Assembly (NCBI GenBank): GCA_964034945.1
Contig: OZ035962.1
Location: 112,531,234-112,595,233 of the forward strand
Direction: 5' to 3'
DNA: 64,000 bases
Source of the DNA: Chrysopilus asiliformis
Lineage: Eukaryota; Arthropoda; Insecta; Diptera; Rhagionidae
Positions 1 to 11,885 of the stretch are shown in pieces; within the stretch, counting starts at the first letter, position 1; every line of letters begins with the position of its first letter. Below the pieces are notes generated by a model, which did not search any database, was not told where the DNA came from, and saw only the letters and a program-made list of their open reading frames with translations. A program made the position numbers and the translations under genes.

Positions 1-1679
1 TAAAAGACTTGAAAAGCATGACTGAAAAATAACTATAAAGAAAGTCAAAAAGGAAAATATCTGGTAGGAAAACATCCCAGCGCACATTCAGCCGTCTCTA
101 GGATATTTACATAATGTAAGCGATGGAGCTTCTTTAAAGTAATCACGACGTGAATCAACCGGACGTGGGGTGGCAAGTGGGTGGACAGGAAACTTGGCAG
201 CTGCGATACATCAGGGAGAACTTTAAACTCTGTCTATTCTGTCCGTCTGTGCTTTCTGGAAGTTGGTGAATGCGGATGGTGGGAAGAAAGCGCCTCTTAG
301 GTTTCATAGGATAACAGAATAGAATTTGCTTGTTTTGTAGGTGTTGGAATTTGTAGGAGGAATATTTAGGTGCGGAACGTGATATCTTTATGGTGTCAGT
401 TCTGTATCCAAGAACTTCAATTTGTAAAGAAGTGCACACGAGGAGAGCACCCAGAAGTTCTGGAATTTTGCGTCTAAAGCTACTCTTGAAGATTAGTTTT
501 ATCCTGTAATATGACACATTGATATATGATTTAAAGGTGCAGGTAAGTATTTGCATCTTGTTTCTCTCACACTCAATACACCTTTTGTTCTCCGATTAAG
601 TAAAGTGAATAATTTCATTGCCATGAAATGGTAGTGGTGAGAAACAACATCCATGTTATGACTATGGATTAACGAACTTTGTTAAACTTTACAGGAATAC
701 AGATTTAATCCAGTTCTCCATCCGATCGGGCGTTCTGGCATCGGGTAACAATCAAAAACTTAATTTACCTATCCCACACTTAGAGAACCAGTTTACGAGC
801 ACCACAATGCAAAACCTCCTGTGAACAATTTTACTATAGAGGCGAAATCGTAAATAGGGTGTTTTTGTTAATATCGCTCGAGCAAAACAACCTCAATTTC
901 TCAGAGAACACTTTAAATTATGGTCACCATTTTAGATGCCTGTAACAAATTAAAATCCTAGGTAACAGCTTGATAACGGCAGTCTTTTATGTGCAATCAT
1001 TTTATAGAATTTATATGTATGTATGCACTTGGAATTAATTATGGTTTACACTTTATGAATAGCTAACGACTTGTAACCGTTGATAAGAATAAATATTTGT
1101 ATATTTTGGACATTGCAAACAATGCACTGAGAACATTTAAGCGGAAAATTTCGTTATAAAGGAATAAGCAAAAAGTTACCAGAGATTTACAGGAGTAGGT
1201 ACTAAAAATTTTACGTGACCAAGATAATGTTAAGCTAACATAGTTGAAAAACTTGAACATATTTCATTAAAGTTGTATCCGTTTTGAATGAAAACAAAAC
1301 AGAAATCTTGTTTTCAAATAACTTTAGTTCAGTATTCTAGAAAAGTTGTGGAAAACTTCATCTTCTAGTAATATTTTATGTAACTGCAAAAGATAAATGT
1401 GAAGGGGTTTTTTGGTAAGATTTTTTCCCCGTAGTTCATTTTGTAAATTATAATAACAAAAAAGTATTAAAATTTATATTATTCTGCAGCACTTTATCAC
1501 TAGTAGATAAAGATATTTTCGTAGAATGTATGTATGTTTATAGTTTTTGTTCAAAAGACAAAGCTGATGATTTTTTTAATAAGGTACCACCTGAAAGTAT
1601 TTCACATTTTCACATGAATAAAAATATCCTAGTCCTGGTAAAAAAAACACTCTACTCCTTATCCTAGTCTTGGTATAAA
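1..1679. other. Intergenic or intronic, no supported gene
   Basis: This is AT-rich sequence. A textbook donor-like string (CAG then GTAAGT) lies at 540-548 on the + strand, but the frame leading into it has a stop within about 35 bases, so it may belong to a noncoding exon or be chance. The minus strand is open from 556 to 155 (133 codons, ending in a Cys/Pro-rich tail) with no recognisable domain. I see nothing else here. Confidence 0.6.
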
Positions 1680-2225
1680 ACATAACAAAAGCTATAATTG
1701 CCAATCTGGCAATCATTGGAGACCCGTATGGTGATATTCGTATCAAAATTCGAACAGTTGTACCAAAATTAAACTTTGAAGTCAAACTTTCCAAAAAGAT
1801 TTTTTAAAATTTATTCCAATCAGATTTTGATGTATGGGAGTTTTATGTAGAATCATATCCTAAATAACTTTTGTTCTCGGACTTTTTTGATAAGATGCAC
1901 CGTTTTTGAGATATTCATAAAAACCGTTTTCGTTCGTATGGGGGGTACCCCCCCTAATGGTCCATTTTTGCCCATTAACGAACTTAGCCTCACATTTTAC
2001 GAAAAACGAATCTGCGCAAAATTTCAAGTCTCTAGCTCAATCCGTGCGCCCGCAAGCCGCGCCACAGACAGACAGACAGACAGACGGACATGCTAAATTC
2101 AACTTTTTTCATCATTCTAAACACACTGGTGTAATTCATTTTTGTGTGCAATGACGAGATCTTGGCGTTACAAACGGTAAGGCAAAGTTAATATACCCTT
2201 TGGTTTCACCATACGGGTATAAAAA
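1680..2225 (-). repeat. ACCCGTATGGTGA-ended repeat, copy 1 (inverted)
   Basis: This is the first of four clear copies of one interspersed repeat. Read on the minus strand it starts with TATACCCGTATGGTGAAACC, has a GTCTGTCC-type tetranucleotide block in the middle (2064-2091 on +), a block with a GGGGGGTACCCCCC palindrome, and near its far end an inverted copy of the start (CACCATACGGGT) followed by the small hairpin TTGCCA..TGGCAA. Its frames match the other copies only as shared DNA. The sequence does not fix the transposon class. It faces copy 2 across 175 bases. Confidence 0.85.
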
Positions 2226-2400
2226 CCTGATTTGTGATAAACATTTTTCCTTTTCCATCTCAGCATCTTGCCTGTAACAGACAAAATTTCAATCCAATCG
2301 ATCGAGTGGTTTTCTAGTTAAAGCAAAAAAAAAATTACAAGAGTTCTTTGGATACTATTATCAACCAACCGCACTTAATGACATTCAAGCTAAGAAGGGA
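2226..2400. other. Spacer between inverted repeat copies
   Basis: This unique AT-rich sequence of 175 bases separates two head-to-head repeat copies. It would form the loop of the predicted hairpin. Confidence 0.7.
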
Positions 2401-2961
2401 TTTTTTATACCCGTATGGTGAAACCAAAGGGTATATTAACTTTGCCTTACCGTTTGTAACGCCAAGATCCCGTCATCGCACAAAAAAATGAATTACACCA
2501 GTGTGTTTAGAATGATAAAAATATTTAATTTCTGCATGTCCGTCCGTCTGTCCGTCTGTCTGTCTGTCTGTCCGTCTGTCTGTCTCTGGCGCGGATTGCG
2601 GGCGCACGGATTGAGCTAGAGACTTGAAAGTTTGCACAGATCCGTTTTTCGTAAAATGCGAGGCCAAGTTCGTTAATGGGCAAAAATGGACCATTAGGGG
2701 GGTACCCCCCATACGAACGAAATCGTTTTTTGTGAATATCTCAAAAACGGTACATCTTATCAAAAAAGTCCACGAACAAAAGTTATTTAGGATATGATTC
2801 TACATAAAACTCCCAATCTGATTGGAATAAATTTTAAAAAATCTTATTGGAAAGTTTGACTTCAAAGTGGAATTTTGGTACAACTATTCGAATTTTGATA
2901 CGAATATCACCATACGGGTCTCCAATAATTGCCAGATGGGCAATTATAGCTTTTGTTATGT
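2401..2961 (+). repeat. ACCCGTATGGTGA-ended repeat, copy 2
   Basis: This copy is nearly identical to copy 1 but in the opposite orientation. The order is: TATACCCGTATGGTG start at about 2407, an ACACTGGTGTAATT-type block (complement), a GTCC/GTCT tetranucleotide run at 2539-2585, the GGGGGGTACCCCCC palindrome at 2697-2710, the internal inverted end CACCATACGGGT at about 2908, and a TTGCCAGATGGGCAA hairpin close to the end. It has no protein-coding capacity that I trust. Confidence 0.85.
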
Positions 2962-3410
2962 TTAATCATTCCTTTAACTGTTTTTTCGAAAGCAATTTGC
3001 AAAAATCTAATTCTTTACCTTTGAATGAAAATATCTCAATAATGGTGTAACACACTATCTGCAAAAAACCGTAACGGCTTAATATACGCGGTTCTAGTGA
3101 AAGAAAAAAACGTGGAAAACTTTTTTCACATAAAGACTACTGAAGAACACGTTGTAAAAGACTACCAAAAGACTACTGAAGAGCAGTAAATCGCTAAAAA
3201 CAAAATTGCGAAAGCCGCCATTTTGGTTACTTCTGGTTAACGGATGGCTCTAGCTCTAATAGTTTTTGAGAAATCTTGTACACAGACAGGCTAAAGCCCA
3301 ATTCATATTACTAATTGCGATTACGATTGAGCTTGCTCGATCAATAAAATGAAAGCTTTAATGTTCCCATCGTTGAAGGTTTCGTTGTTATTGATTACCA
3401 AGTTTCAGTG

Positions 3411-3660
3411 GTAATCGTAATCGTAATCGTAATCGTAATCGTAATCGTAATCGTAATCGTAATCGTAATCGTAATCGTAATCGTAATCGTAATCGTAATC
3501 GTAATCGTAATCGTAATCGTAATCGTAATCGTAATCGTAATCGTAATCGTAATCGTAATCGTAATCGTAATCGTAATCGTAATCGTAATCGTAATCGTAA
3601 TCGTAATCGTAATCGTAATCGTAATCGTAATCGTAATCGTAATCGTAATAGTAATCGTAA
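3411..3660 (+). repeat. (GTAATC)n hexanucleotide array
   Basis: About 41 nearly perfect copies of the hexamer GTAATC run without interruption; the one clear variant is GTAATA at about 3645-3650. All frames stay open on both strands, giving Val-Ile, Thr-Ile, Arg-Leu and Tyr-Asp dipeptide runs that are artefacts. Short inverted pieces of the same hexamer lie in the left terminal repeat (3319-3330), and direct pieces lie at 3890-3922. This suggests the array grew from sequence belonging to the host element. Confidence 0.95.
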
Positions 3661-3889
3661 CCCAATTGACCAATGTACCGTGTCCAAATGTACCACGCAA
3701 TTTTCCTTTATAAAGTTTAAGAATATTTGTGGGGACATTTGGAATTATGGACCTTATGGTACAAAAAGGACCATTTTCACAGGAAAAAATCTTGGATTTC
3801 CAGTCAAAATTCCATAAATCGTACTTTCGGTACTTGGTACAAGATGATTGGAAATCCAATTGGTTTTCCAACCAATTTGGTCAATTGGG
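3661..3889. mobile_element. Nested small TIR element (CCCAATTGACCAA ends)
   Basis: It starts CCCAATTGACCAA at 3661 and ends with the exact inverse TTGGTCAATTGGG at 3889, inside the larger element. The unit is 229 bases. A second, partial copy of its left part is at 61705-61847, which shows that it moves or is copied on its own. No coding sequence is evident. Confidence 0.7.
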
Positions 3890-3950
3890 AATCGTAATCG
3901 TAATCGTAACCATAATCGTAATTGCAATAGTTATTCTGAATTGGGCTTAA

Positions 3951-6900
3951 CAAATGGAAAACATTTTTGTTGAAATTTTTCATAAATACAATACTTTATT
4001 ACACTTCGTATACGAAAGTAATTATTATATAAGAAATTTCAATAATTCTTATAAAAATTTCGTTTCAAAATATAGGTTTCAAGGCTTGCATTCGCCAAAA
4101 ATAAACCGTATTATGGAAAACGAGAGTAGAGGGGCCCCTTTTTAATTCTGATGTTCTGATGTATGGAAAGATAGTATAGAATTGTATTTTAAACATTTTA
4201 TGTCTTACATCATTCTTTCAATCTGACGCATCGTTTTTGAGAAAATTAGTAAAAACCGCTTAGATTTGTATAGCGGAGGTTGAAAAAGAGTGATTTTAAA
4301 CAATACGTATGGAAATTTCATAATTAAAACTCATGCATTGCAAGTTCTTCCCACTCCAAACAAATTCTAATTAAACATGTTAGCAAAAAATCATTTTCAG
4401 GATAACAAATTGACAATACATTAACTGATTACATAGAGGTAATAATTAAGTCTAAACCTCAAGAATCTTGATAACTTGAATTTCATTATCTGCGCTATAC
4501 ACTTACACACTCTACGCCCCAAACACAATAACAGAGAACTGTCTTAAGTAATATGAAGAAAAGCATATAAAGACCTTTCAGCTCCTTTTACCGGTTTTAC
4601 TGGTGAAAATTCTCCAAAAAATTGTAAGTTCCTGTCTAATTTAGCAGCATGGAAAATTCAATTAAGAGAATATGAATTAGAATTAACCAGTTACTTTGAC
4701 AGTAATTAGTAATTCTAAGTCAGGGTACATTTACCTGTCACTTAGGTAAATGAGACACCTTACTTGTTTGCTTCCTGGCATTTATACCTCTTTTGAACAT
4801 TACGTAAAATTAATATACGCATATAGCACGCCTTAATGTCGTCTTGGTGTTTAAAATTCTTATACATATCTTGCTTGGGACGACGGATGATGTCACAAAA
4901 GGTTTGTAGGATTTTAAGGTTTTAAGCCCTATCGAGGGTGTTAAATAGTGTTTTTCCAACTAGAAGCTTCTTTTCATGATTTTTAAAGTGTGTTGTACTC
5001 GATTTCAGCTTAATTGACAAACACGTAGACTTTTATTCATTGCCTTTTAAAAAGGGAAAAAAATCATGATTCAAAAATATAATTAATTCGCCGTGGATTT
5101 TGTAGATATTTTGCTGAGAAGTTATAAAATATTAGATGCAGACCCATCGTGTTAAAGTTTTTTTTGCATTAGTGGTTATTGGCGAAATCACTTGAAATTC
5201 TAACACCAGATTGGTGATCGGAAACCACAAAAATCGTAAAAATCGATGTTGTAAAGTATACAACCCGTATCCATTCCCCGTTTTCCCCCTTAGAGACAGA
5301 ATTTCGAAAAACCCCGCTTTAGTGAGCGGAAGAAACATATTGTGAAAACTTCAAGGCTTTGGATGGGCGTTGAAAAAATAGCCAAACTCACCACAAAAAA
5401 TCATAGTGTGGAAGGGTAGAGGGGTGGTTCGATTGAAGTTTCATGTATGGAAGAATGATGTAATATCATATTTTAAACACCTTTTGTTCTTTTTCTCCAA
5501 TAAAACGCACAGTTTTCCAATAATCCACAAAAAATATTGTGGCTACATGAGGAGACGGTGAAATATTCTTGTTTGAAACGTTATTCAGGCTCAATTTCTT
5601 AGTATTTAATTTCGACATTGCTTCATTTTCAGTATCTAAATTTCTTACAATAACCATTTTAAGGTTCACTTGTAATCAGCAGGTATCAGAATTTTAATCC
5701 CATTGACCTCAGTTTAAATTTTCAAAGTTGATTTCAAAATAGGTAGGTATGCTATGAAAGTATAAAAATTTTAAACGTTATATTGTCGTCGTTTAAATCG
5801 CCTTAAAGTTCAGGATATCCAGGTTAAATTTTGTGATTTATGTCAAAAACAGGGCCAACACGAAAACATATGGGGCCGTTCAAACGAAAGTCATGTCAGT
5901 TGCTTCCTCTCATTTCACTGGCTATTAGTCGGTCAGACCTAAAGCGTGCTTTCGTTTTAGCTGTCGTTGTGTTAGCAAAGGTGTATCCTGAGAATCTACG
6001 AGTACTCGCAGTAAAATATATGGAAACGCGTCCGATTTTCATGTCTGACTGCCATCTAACCTAACATAAGCTCATTTCCGTCTCCTCGTAGAAAGCAGAA
6101 CTTATCAAAAAGGCATACAAATGTAGTACGAGTGGGTATCTAACAACAACCAACGGCAAAAGGACACTACCGACCGACAAATATATTTTGTTAAATATAA
6201 ACACATGTGGGGGCAAAGTGCTTATATTGTAGATAATATAAATATGTAAATGTGTGGAATTCTATGGGAAAACTGGGTAAGCTACTGAAAATCTAGCACG
6301 TACCAATTTCCATAGATGTAGGCGAGAGGAATGTGTGTTTCTGGTCGATTTGGGAATTTCGACTGTGTGAAATTTAAGTAATGAGTGACACCAGGACCTC
6401 CCTAGCTAGCAGCCCTTTTTCATATTACCACAATCTCACTTCTAGATGTTTAGTGGTTTTTGTGCTATTCGGCCTCTTATCGGTGGATGGTGGCGTCCGG
6501 AAGAAGGACCTTTAAAAAGGATTACGAACTGGCATGGCAGTGTTTTTCTATGAGCGTGAGACCTGTATGATTTGGTTTCCTAATGCGTTGTCGTTGAAGC
6601 CGTTCTATTATTTTTCCGGTAGGCACAGCGGCGGAATCCCTGATTTCATAGTGAGGGTTACTTACCCCATCGAGAATATTCCGAAGAACTAAAATTGTAC
6701 AACGACCCATGATCGAATTGTGACTACCCGCAGTGGTTGTGGGAATCTCTCAAGGGTTGTGGGCGAAGAAATTTATTTTCTTTTCTTTTTTTTTGGTTAT
6801 TCTTAATGTAAGTTTTTCGTTGGCATTTTTTTCCACCATTTGGTTTCGAAAACAACTCCTTCGAATATGGATTCGGGGAGCTGTCGCAGGTTAGACTACA

Positions 6901-8097
6901 GAGAGAGAGCGGTGTTTTAGGGGCAAGGCCTGTGATTTATTTAGGCGGTAATGGGGTTGTTTTGTACACAATTAGGAGAACCCGAATGTGGTGGTTGAAT
7001 TAGTTGAGTGCTGAGGGCTAGGCATAAGATATAGACGGGTTAAAGCCAATCGGAATGGCCGAGGGGCCACAAGAGGCGAATGCGAGGTAACCAAACGGAA
7101 GACAGAACTTTGTGTGAATGGTTATGAAGTGTTTTTACTTTGTTCAGTGACATTGTGAATAAACCTCTTTTGATTAATTTAACTTTAGTATACTCTAAAC
7201 ACATTTTTTTATGTCTAATTGAAAGTACACGCTGATAAATATTTGACTTGATGTCATTTATATCCTTTCTACTCTTATTAATACAGTCGACCATTTGCCG
7301 CATTTTACGAGTCTATTTGTGAATTTTTTTCGTGTCGCCTGTGAACATTGAATGATTGAAAGGGTGAAATTATTTATTCGCATAGGGAGCAAAACACGAA
7401 ACAATTTCGAATATACAAAAATGCTATAATTAGCAGGTAAATGTTTTTTTTTATTTAATATACACTGATTTCTGGAATTGATGAGGAATTTGTCAAAAAT
7501 AAAATTATTGCGAATGTTTTTTTTTTTAATTATTGTTTTTTTTTGTTTATAATTGTTCTGTCAACTCAATATTTATTCAAAATATTCATTCGTTTTGTAA
7601 CATGCGCATTTTCGATGTTTTTATTAAAATGTTGACGAAGCTTTGAAAAAAAAAATAATTTTTAAAATATTTTGAATTTAAATGAATACAATCGAATCTG
7701 GATAAGTGGGAACTCAGGGTAAGTTGGAAACTCCTATAAGTTGTATTTTTTTTTTCAGTTTTAAAAATGGAAATGCTCAAAAATTTCCAAAAATGGAACA
7801 GTGGAAATATATGAGCTTATATGAGTTAAGGTAAAAACAAGAGCTTATTTGGGTTAAGGCAAAAACAAGGGCAGGAGATACCTCAGCGAACTAATTTGAG
7901 GTTTAGAAGTTGATATTTTGTGCAAAGATATTTCTCGTAAAAAGTAAGCAAATGTTCCTGAATTGGCAATTGCAGACCAACCTCATCCTCCTCTGCTAAG
8001 CAAATTAATTATACCCGTATGGTGAAACCAAAGGATATACACGCTAAAAAATAAAGGCTAATTTTTAGACTTTTTTCCTACATATAGGTCAACACCT
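3951..8097. other. Intergenic, decayed repeats, no supported gene
   Basis: This is AT-rich sequence with poly-T tracts. Old relatives of the tetranucleotide-bearing repeat are seen at about 4148-4290 and 5440-5520 (motifs like GATGTATGGAA, then TTTTAAACA, then a CGTTTTTGAGAAAA type block). A short fragment of the clear family (TATACCCGTATGGTGAAACC) is at about 8010-8040. On the minus strand near 6660 a short open stretch runs into GGGGTAAGT, a good donor, but I found no second exon. Confidence 0.5.
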
Positions 8098-8682
8098 TTT
8101 TATACACGTATGGTGAAACCAAAGGGTATATTAACTTTGCCTTACCGTTTGTAACGCCAAGATCCCGTCATCGCACAAAAAAATGAATTACACCAGTGTG
8201 TTTAGAATGATGAAAAAAATTGAATTTTCCATGTCCGTCCGTCTGTCCGTCCGTCTGTCCGTCTGTCTGTCTGTCTGTCCGTCTGTCTGTGGCGCGGATT
8301 GCGGGCACACGGATTGAACTAGAGACTTGAAAGTTTGCACAGATCCGTTTTACGTAAAATGCGAGGCTAAGTTCGTTAATGGGCAAAAATGGACCATTAG
8401 GGGGGGTACCCCCCATACGAACGAAATCTTTTTTTGTGAATATCTCGAAAACTGTATATCTTATCAAAAAAGTCCAAGAACAAAAGTTATTTAGGATATG
8501 ATTCTCCCATACATCAAAATCCGATTGGAATAAATTTTAAAAAATCTTATTGGAAAGTTTGGCTTCAAAGTGGAATTTTGGTACAACTGTTCACCGTTCA
8601 CTTAAACTTTGACCAATGCCATATCACCATACGGGTTTTCAATAATTGCCAGATTGGCAATTATAGCTTTTGTTATGTTTTT
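8098..8682 (+). repeat. ACCCGTATGGTGA-ended repeat, copy 3
   Basis: It has the same layout as copy 2: start at about 8101, a long GTCC/GTCT block at 8231-8290, the GGGGGGTACCCCCC palindrome at about 8401-8414, the internal inverted end CACCATACGGGT at about 8625, then the TTGCCAGATTGGCAA hairpin. It differs from copies 1 and 2 by scattered substitutions and a different tetranucleotide length. Confidence 0.85.
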
Positions 8683-9239
8683 TCTTTAGCGATATTTTTG
8701 AAAGCGGTGAGTGGTATTTAAACTTATGTGAAGATTTAAAAAGTTTGAAATCGGATTTTACGGATTTTTTCCATACATCCTATTGCAGTTGGAGCAATTT
8801 AAAAGATTTTCTACCCAAATCGGTTTTAAGATTCTATATTGAAATTATAAAGGTTTTTTTCTCACGTTAAAAAATATCAGTAGTGATCGACACAAAACTT
8901 TCTTGTATTTAGATTCGAATATTTAGAAAAATATGTAAAAAATGTAGAAAAGGGTAATCCAGAGGGTAATCAATGGACACGAATACAGGACAGCTGGTAA
9001 CCCCAATTCTTCTGCCCGTTGGTGGAATGGTCGGACATGAGTTGAGAGAGACGACAGACGAGAGTTGGTTAATCCTCAGCGTTCGTAGTGACTGGTCATG
9101 GGAAGTATTAGGCGGACCGACGGGCAGTTGAAATACACTTCGTTGGATCGGAGATAGGAAGTAATCGGGATAAACGAGATCTGGCTCGAGTGGGAACTAA
9201 ATACCGAAGGTTCGTACATTTAATAGCTCTTTACAAAAA

Positions 9240-9625
9240 TATTTTTTCAAATATCTCGAGAATTGTTCAAGATATGTAATAACGGTCAAGAAAAAAACTT
9301 CAGGAAATTTTATTTACTTTGAATTTGGTTCAATGCATTTTTTCTCAAAAGCGCATTGTTCCTGGGAAATTTTAAAAACTGTATTTTAAAAAAATCGTAT
9401 AGGAGGTACCTATTATAGCTAACGTTCTTTTTCCAAAAGCTGACAGACAATTACGATTTTCGTAAAACTCATTTGCAAAACATTTCAAGTCGCTACCTCA
9501 ATGCGTTCTCCAGTTATTGAAGGTACCTACAACGGATAGAGTGACAGACAGACAGACCGATCGACAAACTGACCGACAGATCGACAGATCAACAGACCGA
9601 CAGACAGACATACACACGGACAGAG
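9240..9625 (+). repeat. Decayed member of the tetranucleotide-bearing repeat superfamily
   Basis: The order of blocks matches the clear family read on the minus strand: an ATATCTCGAGAA-type block, then TTTGCAAAACATTTCAAGTC, then a CTACCTCAAT-type block, then a GACAGACAGACAGACC run. Sequence identity outside these blocks is low, so this is an old or distinct family. Confidence 0.5.
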
Positions 9626-11868
9626 GCACGGTCATCTTCATAATTTTGCCAGAACGGATTTCATGCTGATCAAGAAGTTTCTATCTATTAGTCGGCCTGC
9701 GTCATGAATGCAATATTTTCCCTCTACAACAGAGGAAAATAAAAATCTGATATCCATATATCCGAAGATATAAAAGGAAAATTTCTTACCAAAACTTACA
9801 TCATTAACAGTTAGAAAATTTCATGTTTACCTCATTAATTTCTACTAAATAATATAAGTAAACAAAAACCGAATTCCTTTGAAATGTAGAACAATAAATT
9901 TAAAGTTTGCGGTCGAACCCCTTGAAATTACATATACTAGAACTAAATTTCTATTGTTTTGATTGAATGTACATAATTTAAGTTGATTTGATAGAAAACT
10001 GTTACCAAATTCGATACATTAAAGTTCTTGTCATTTCCACTCGAGAATGGCTTAAAATAAATGAATACTCTCAGTGTGTAATTGTTACTAATCTAACCTA
10101 AAATCATTTATCATTAGATTTGTACTGAAGAAACATTCATCATCACAAATACGATTTGATGTAGAAAATCCTAGAATTGTGTCACGGGAAGAGATAGTGG
10201 CGGTTACAGGACGAAATGGGAATTTCTTTAAAGCATTGACAGAGATCACTCTAAGACAAAGTTGATTAATTTCCCTTCTTTGAATACAAACAAAATACGC
10301 ATATATACAGTGAGTAATGAAATTCTATACACATAATTAGATCAGACATTCAAGGTTTCTTGTTATTTAGTGGATGAAAACTCCTTCTTACCACCTATTG
10401 ACTTGATTTCAAAAGGATAAAGCAATGGAAAAAAAAAATATTTTCTAGATTTCTATTTCTTCATTTCAGTTGCTCAGTTAAATAATTACAATTTTAATTA
10501 CTTCACAAGTCAAAAGTAATCTTCTCTTGTCTATAAAAGTTGACAAAAGGACAAAAAGTTGAGTACGCAATATTCCGATTAAAATACAGAAACTTTACTG
10601 AAGTAAATATGTTTTTACCACAATCGATGTACAAAGAAAGAAATCTCAATTTAACTTTAACACTTAATTCTTTCTCGTTATTTAAATGAAATTGGAATCT
10701 TGTAAAATATGTTCAACGAATTGTCGCTTAATAAATTTACCCAACCTTTAAAGTGAAAATACCTGAAAAAACCTGAAAATTTTGCTATAGATTTTTTTAA
10801 ACCACTCCAATTTTTCTTTTAAAAAAATTTCATATGTGCTATAAATTTAATTAGCACCCTATAGATGTATTATAACTAGAATAATTTCAAAGATACGATT
10901 CCAAGAAATCCGAGATTTCTTGCTAAATAAAAAATTGATGCCTTTGCCTCGTGTAAAGAGTAATTTTTATTTTGGCTACAATCTTATAGAAATCCTTTTT
11001 TGTGGGAAAAAATTTAATTCTTTGTAAAAGACTCAACGATATTGAAACTCAAGGACATTTTCATTGCGTCAATGATTGAAACAAGAGCGCGCGATTGAAA
11101 CGTGCAATATTACGTTTTTCAAATTTTAATTAAATTACAAATACCCTTAAAACATAATAATTCAATCAACTGTGGCCTGTTATATACCAAATTTAAATTG
11201 ATTAAAATTCAAAAACAAACAGAGTCCATTCCAATACACCTCAATTAAGAAACGAAAGGAAAGAAAATCTGGATTAGGAATGGATGAGAATGACGGCAAG
11301 AAGGCAAAAACGAAAAGAAAAAAGATGTGAAAACGGATCAGAATTTAGGGGTAGAAAATCGGAAATTACTGAAAAAAAGTCATAAAATGGTTAAGTGACC
11401 TTTTCAATTAAAGCCTACCCCAATTCTAAAAAGTTTCATGTAGGGTAAGGTGGGACCAAAAGCAGAGATTTCCTTTTCAAGAATATTTTCATTGCGTCAA
11501 TGATTGAAACAATTCATGTTGCACTACGTCTGATGAAAATGTACTGTTCAAGAAGTGTGAAGATAAGTCCATGTCAATTTCAGGAAGCAGTTAAACAAGG
11601 TTTGTGGTACCAGAAAGCGTTAAATACCACCCGCCCTTTACATACAAGTTCTATGAAAAAAGTTTTTTCTGCCACGACAATTTTTTAAAAAAATGTTGGT
11701 GAAATCTTTGTTTCGGTTTTTGTTCAACTGGTGCGAAATAATCGAAAATTTCCATGTTTCAAATTTAAATTCTCAGCCACAAACTGTTCTCAGCCACAAA
11801 AATACATCACACTTTTAGGGAGAAGTGGTGGTACGAAAGTATATTTAAAAAAAATTAAGAGACTTGGT

Positions 11869-11885
11869 GGGGGGGGGGGGGGGGG
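11869..11885 (+). repeat. Poly-G tract (17 G)
   Basis: An uninterrupted run of 17 guanines, preceded by GGT and followed by AGTTGGG. It could form a G-quadruplex and is a likely site of length error in assembly. Confidence 0.95.

Larger units (their letters stand above)
3295..3947. mobile_element. TIR element with TAA duplications, carrying a hexamer array
   Basis: The ends are inverted repeats: AGCCCAATTCA at 3295 and TGAATTGGGCT ending at 3947. The match continues inward with mismatches for about 35 bases, into CGATTACGATT-type sequence. It is flanked on both sides by TAA (3292-3294 and 3948-3950), which would be a 3-bp target duplication. A TAA/TTA 3-bp duplication is typical of PIF/Harbinger elements, so a nonautonomous member is my best guess. 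Inside are a TAATCG array and a second, nested inverted-repeat unit. No transposase is present. Confidence 0.7.

Noticed and set aside
155..556. Minus-strand frame of 133 codons with a Cys/Pro-rich end
   Set aside because: There is no recognised domain, and no poly(A) signal or splice partner was found. Any likeness to the Cys-rich gene at 34885 is only in composition.
1887..2763. Similar predicted peptides (for example ICAKFQVSSSIRAP) in several places
   Set aside because: They are translations of the interspersed repeat copies and contain the tetranucleotide run; the similarity is at DNA level.
3388..3871. Long frames on both strands made of Thr-Ile, Val-Ile, Arg-Leu or Tyr-Asp dipeptides
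   Set aside because: They are all readings of the TAATCG hexamer array, which has no stop in any frame.
6522..6710. Minus-strand short frame running into a strong GTAAGT donor near 6662
   Set aside because: The donor is good, but I could not find a phase-consistent next exon, so a first exon here is unproven.
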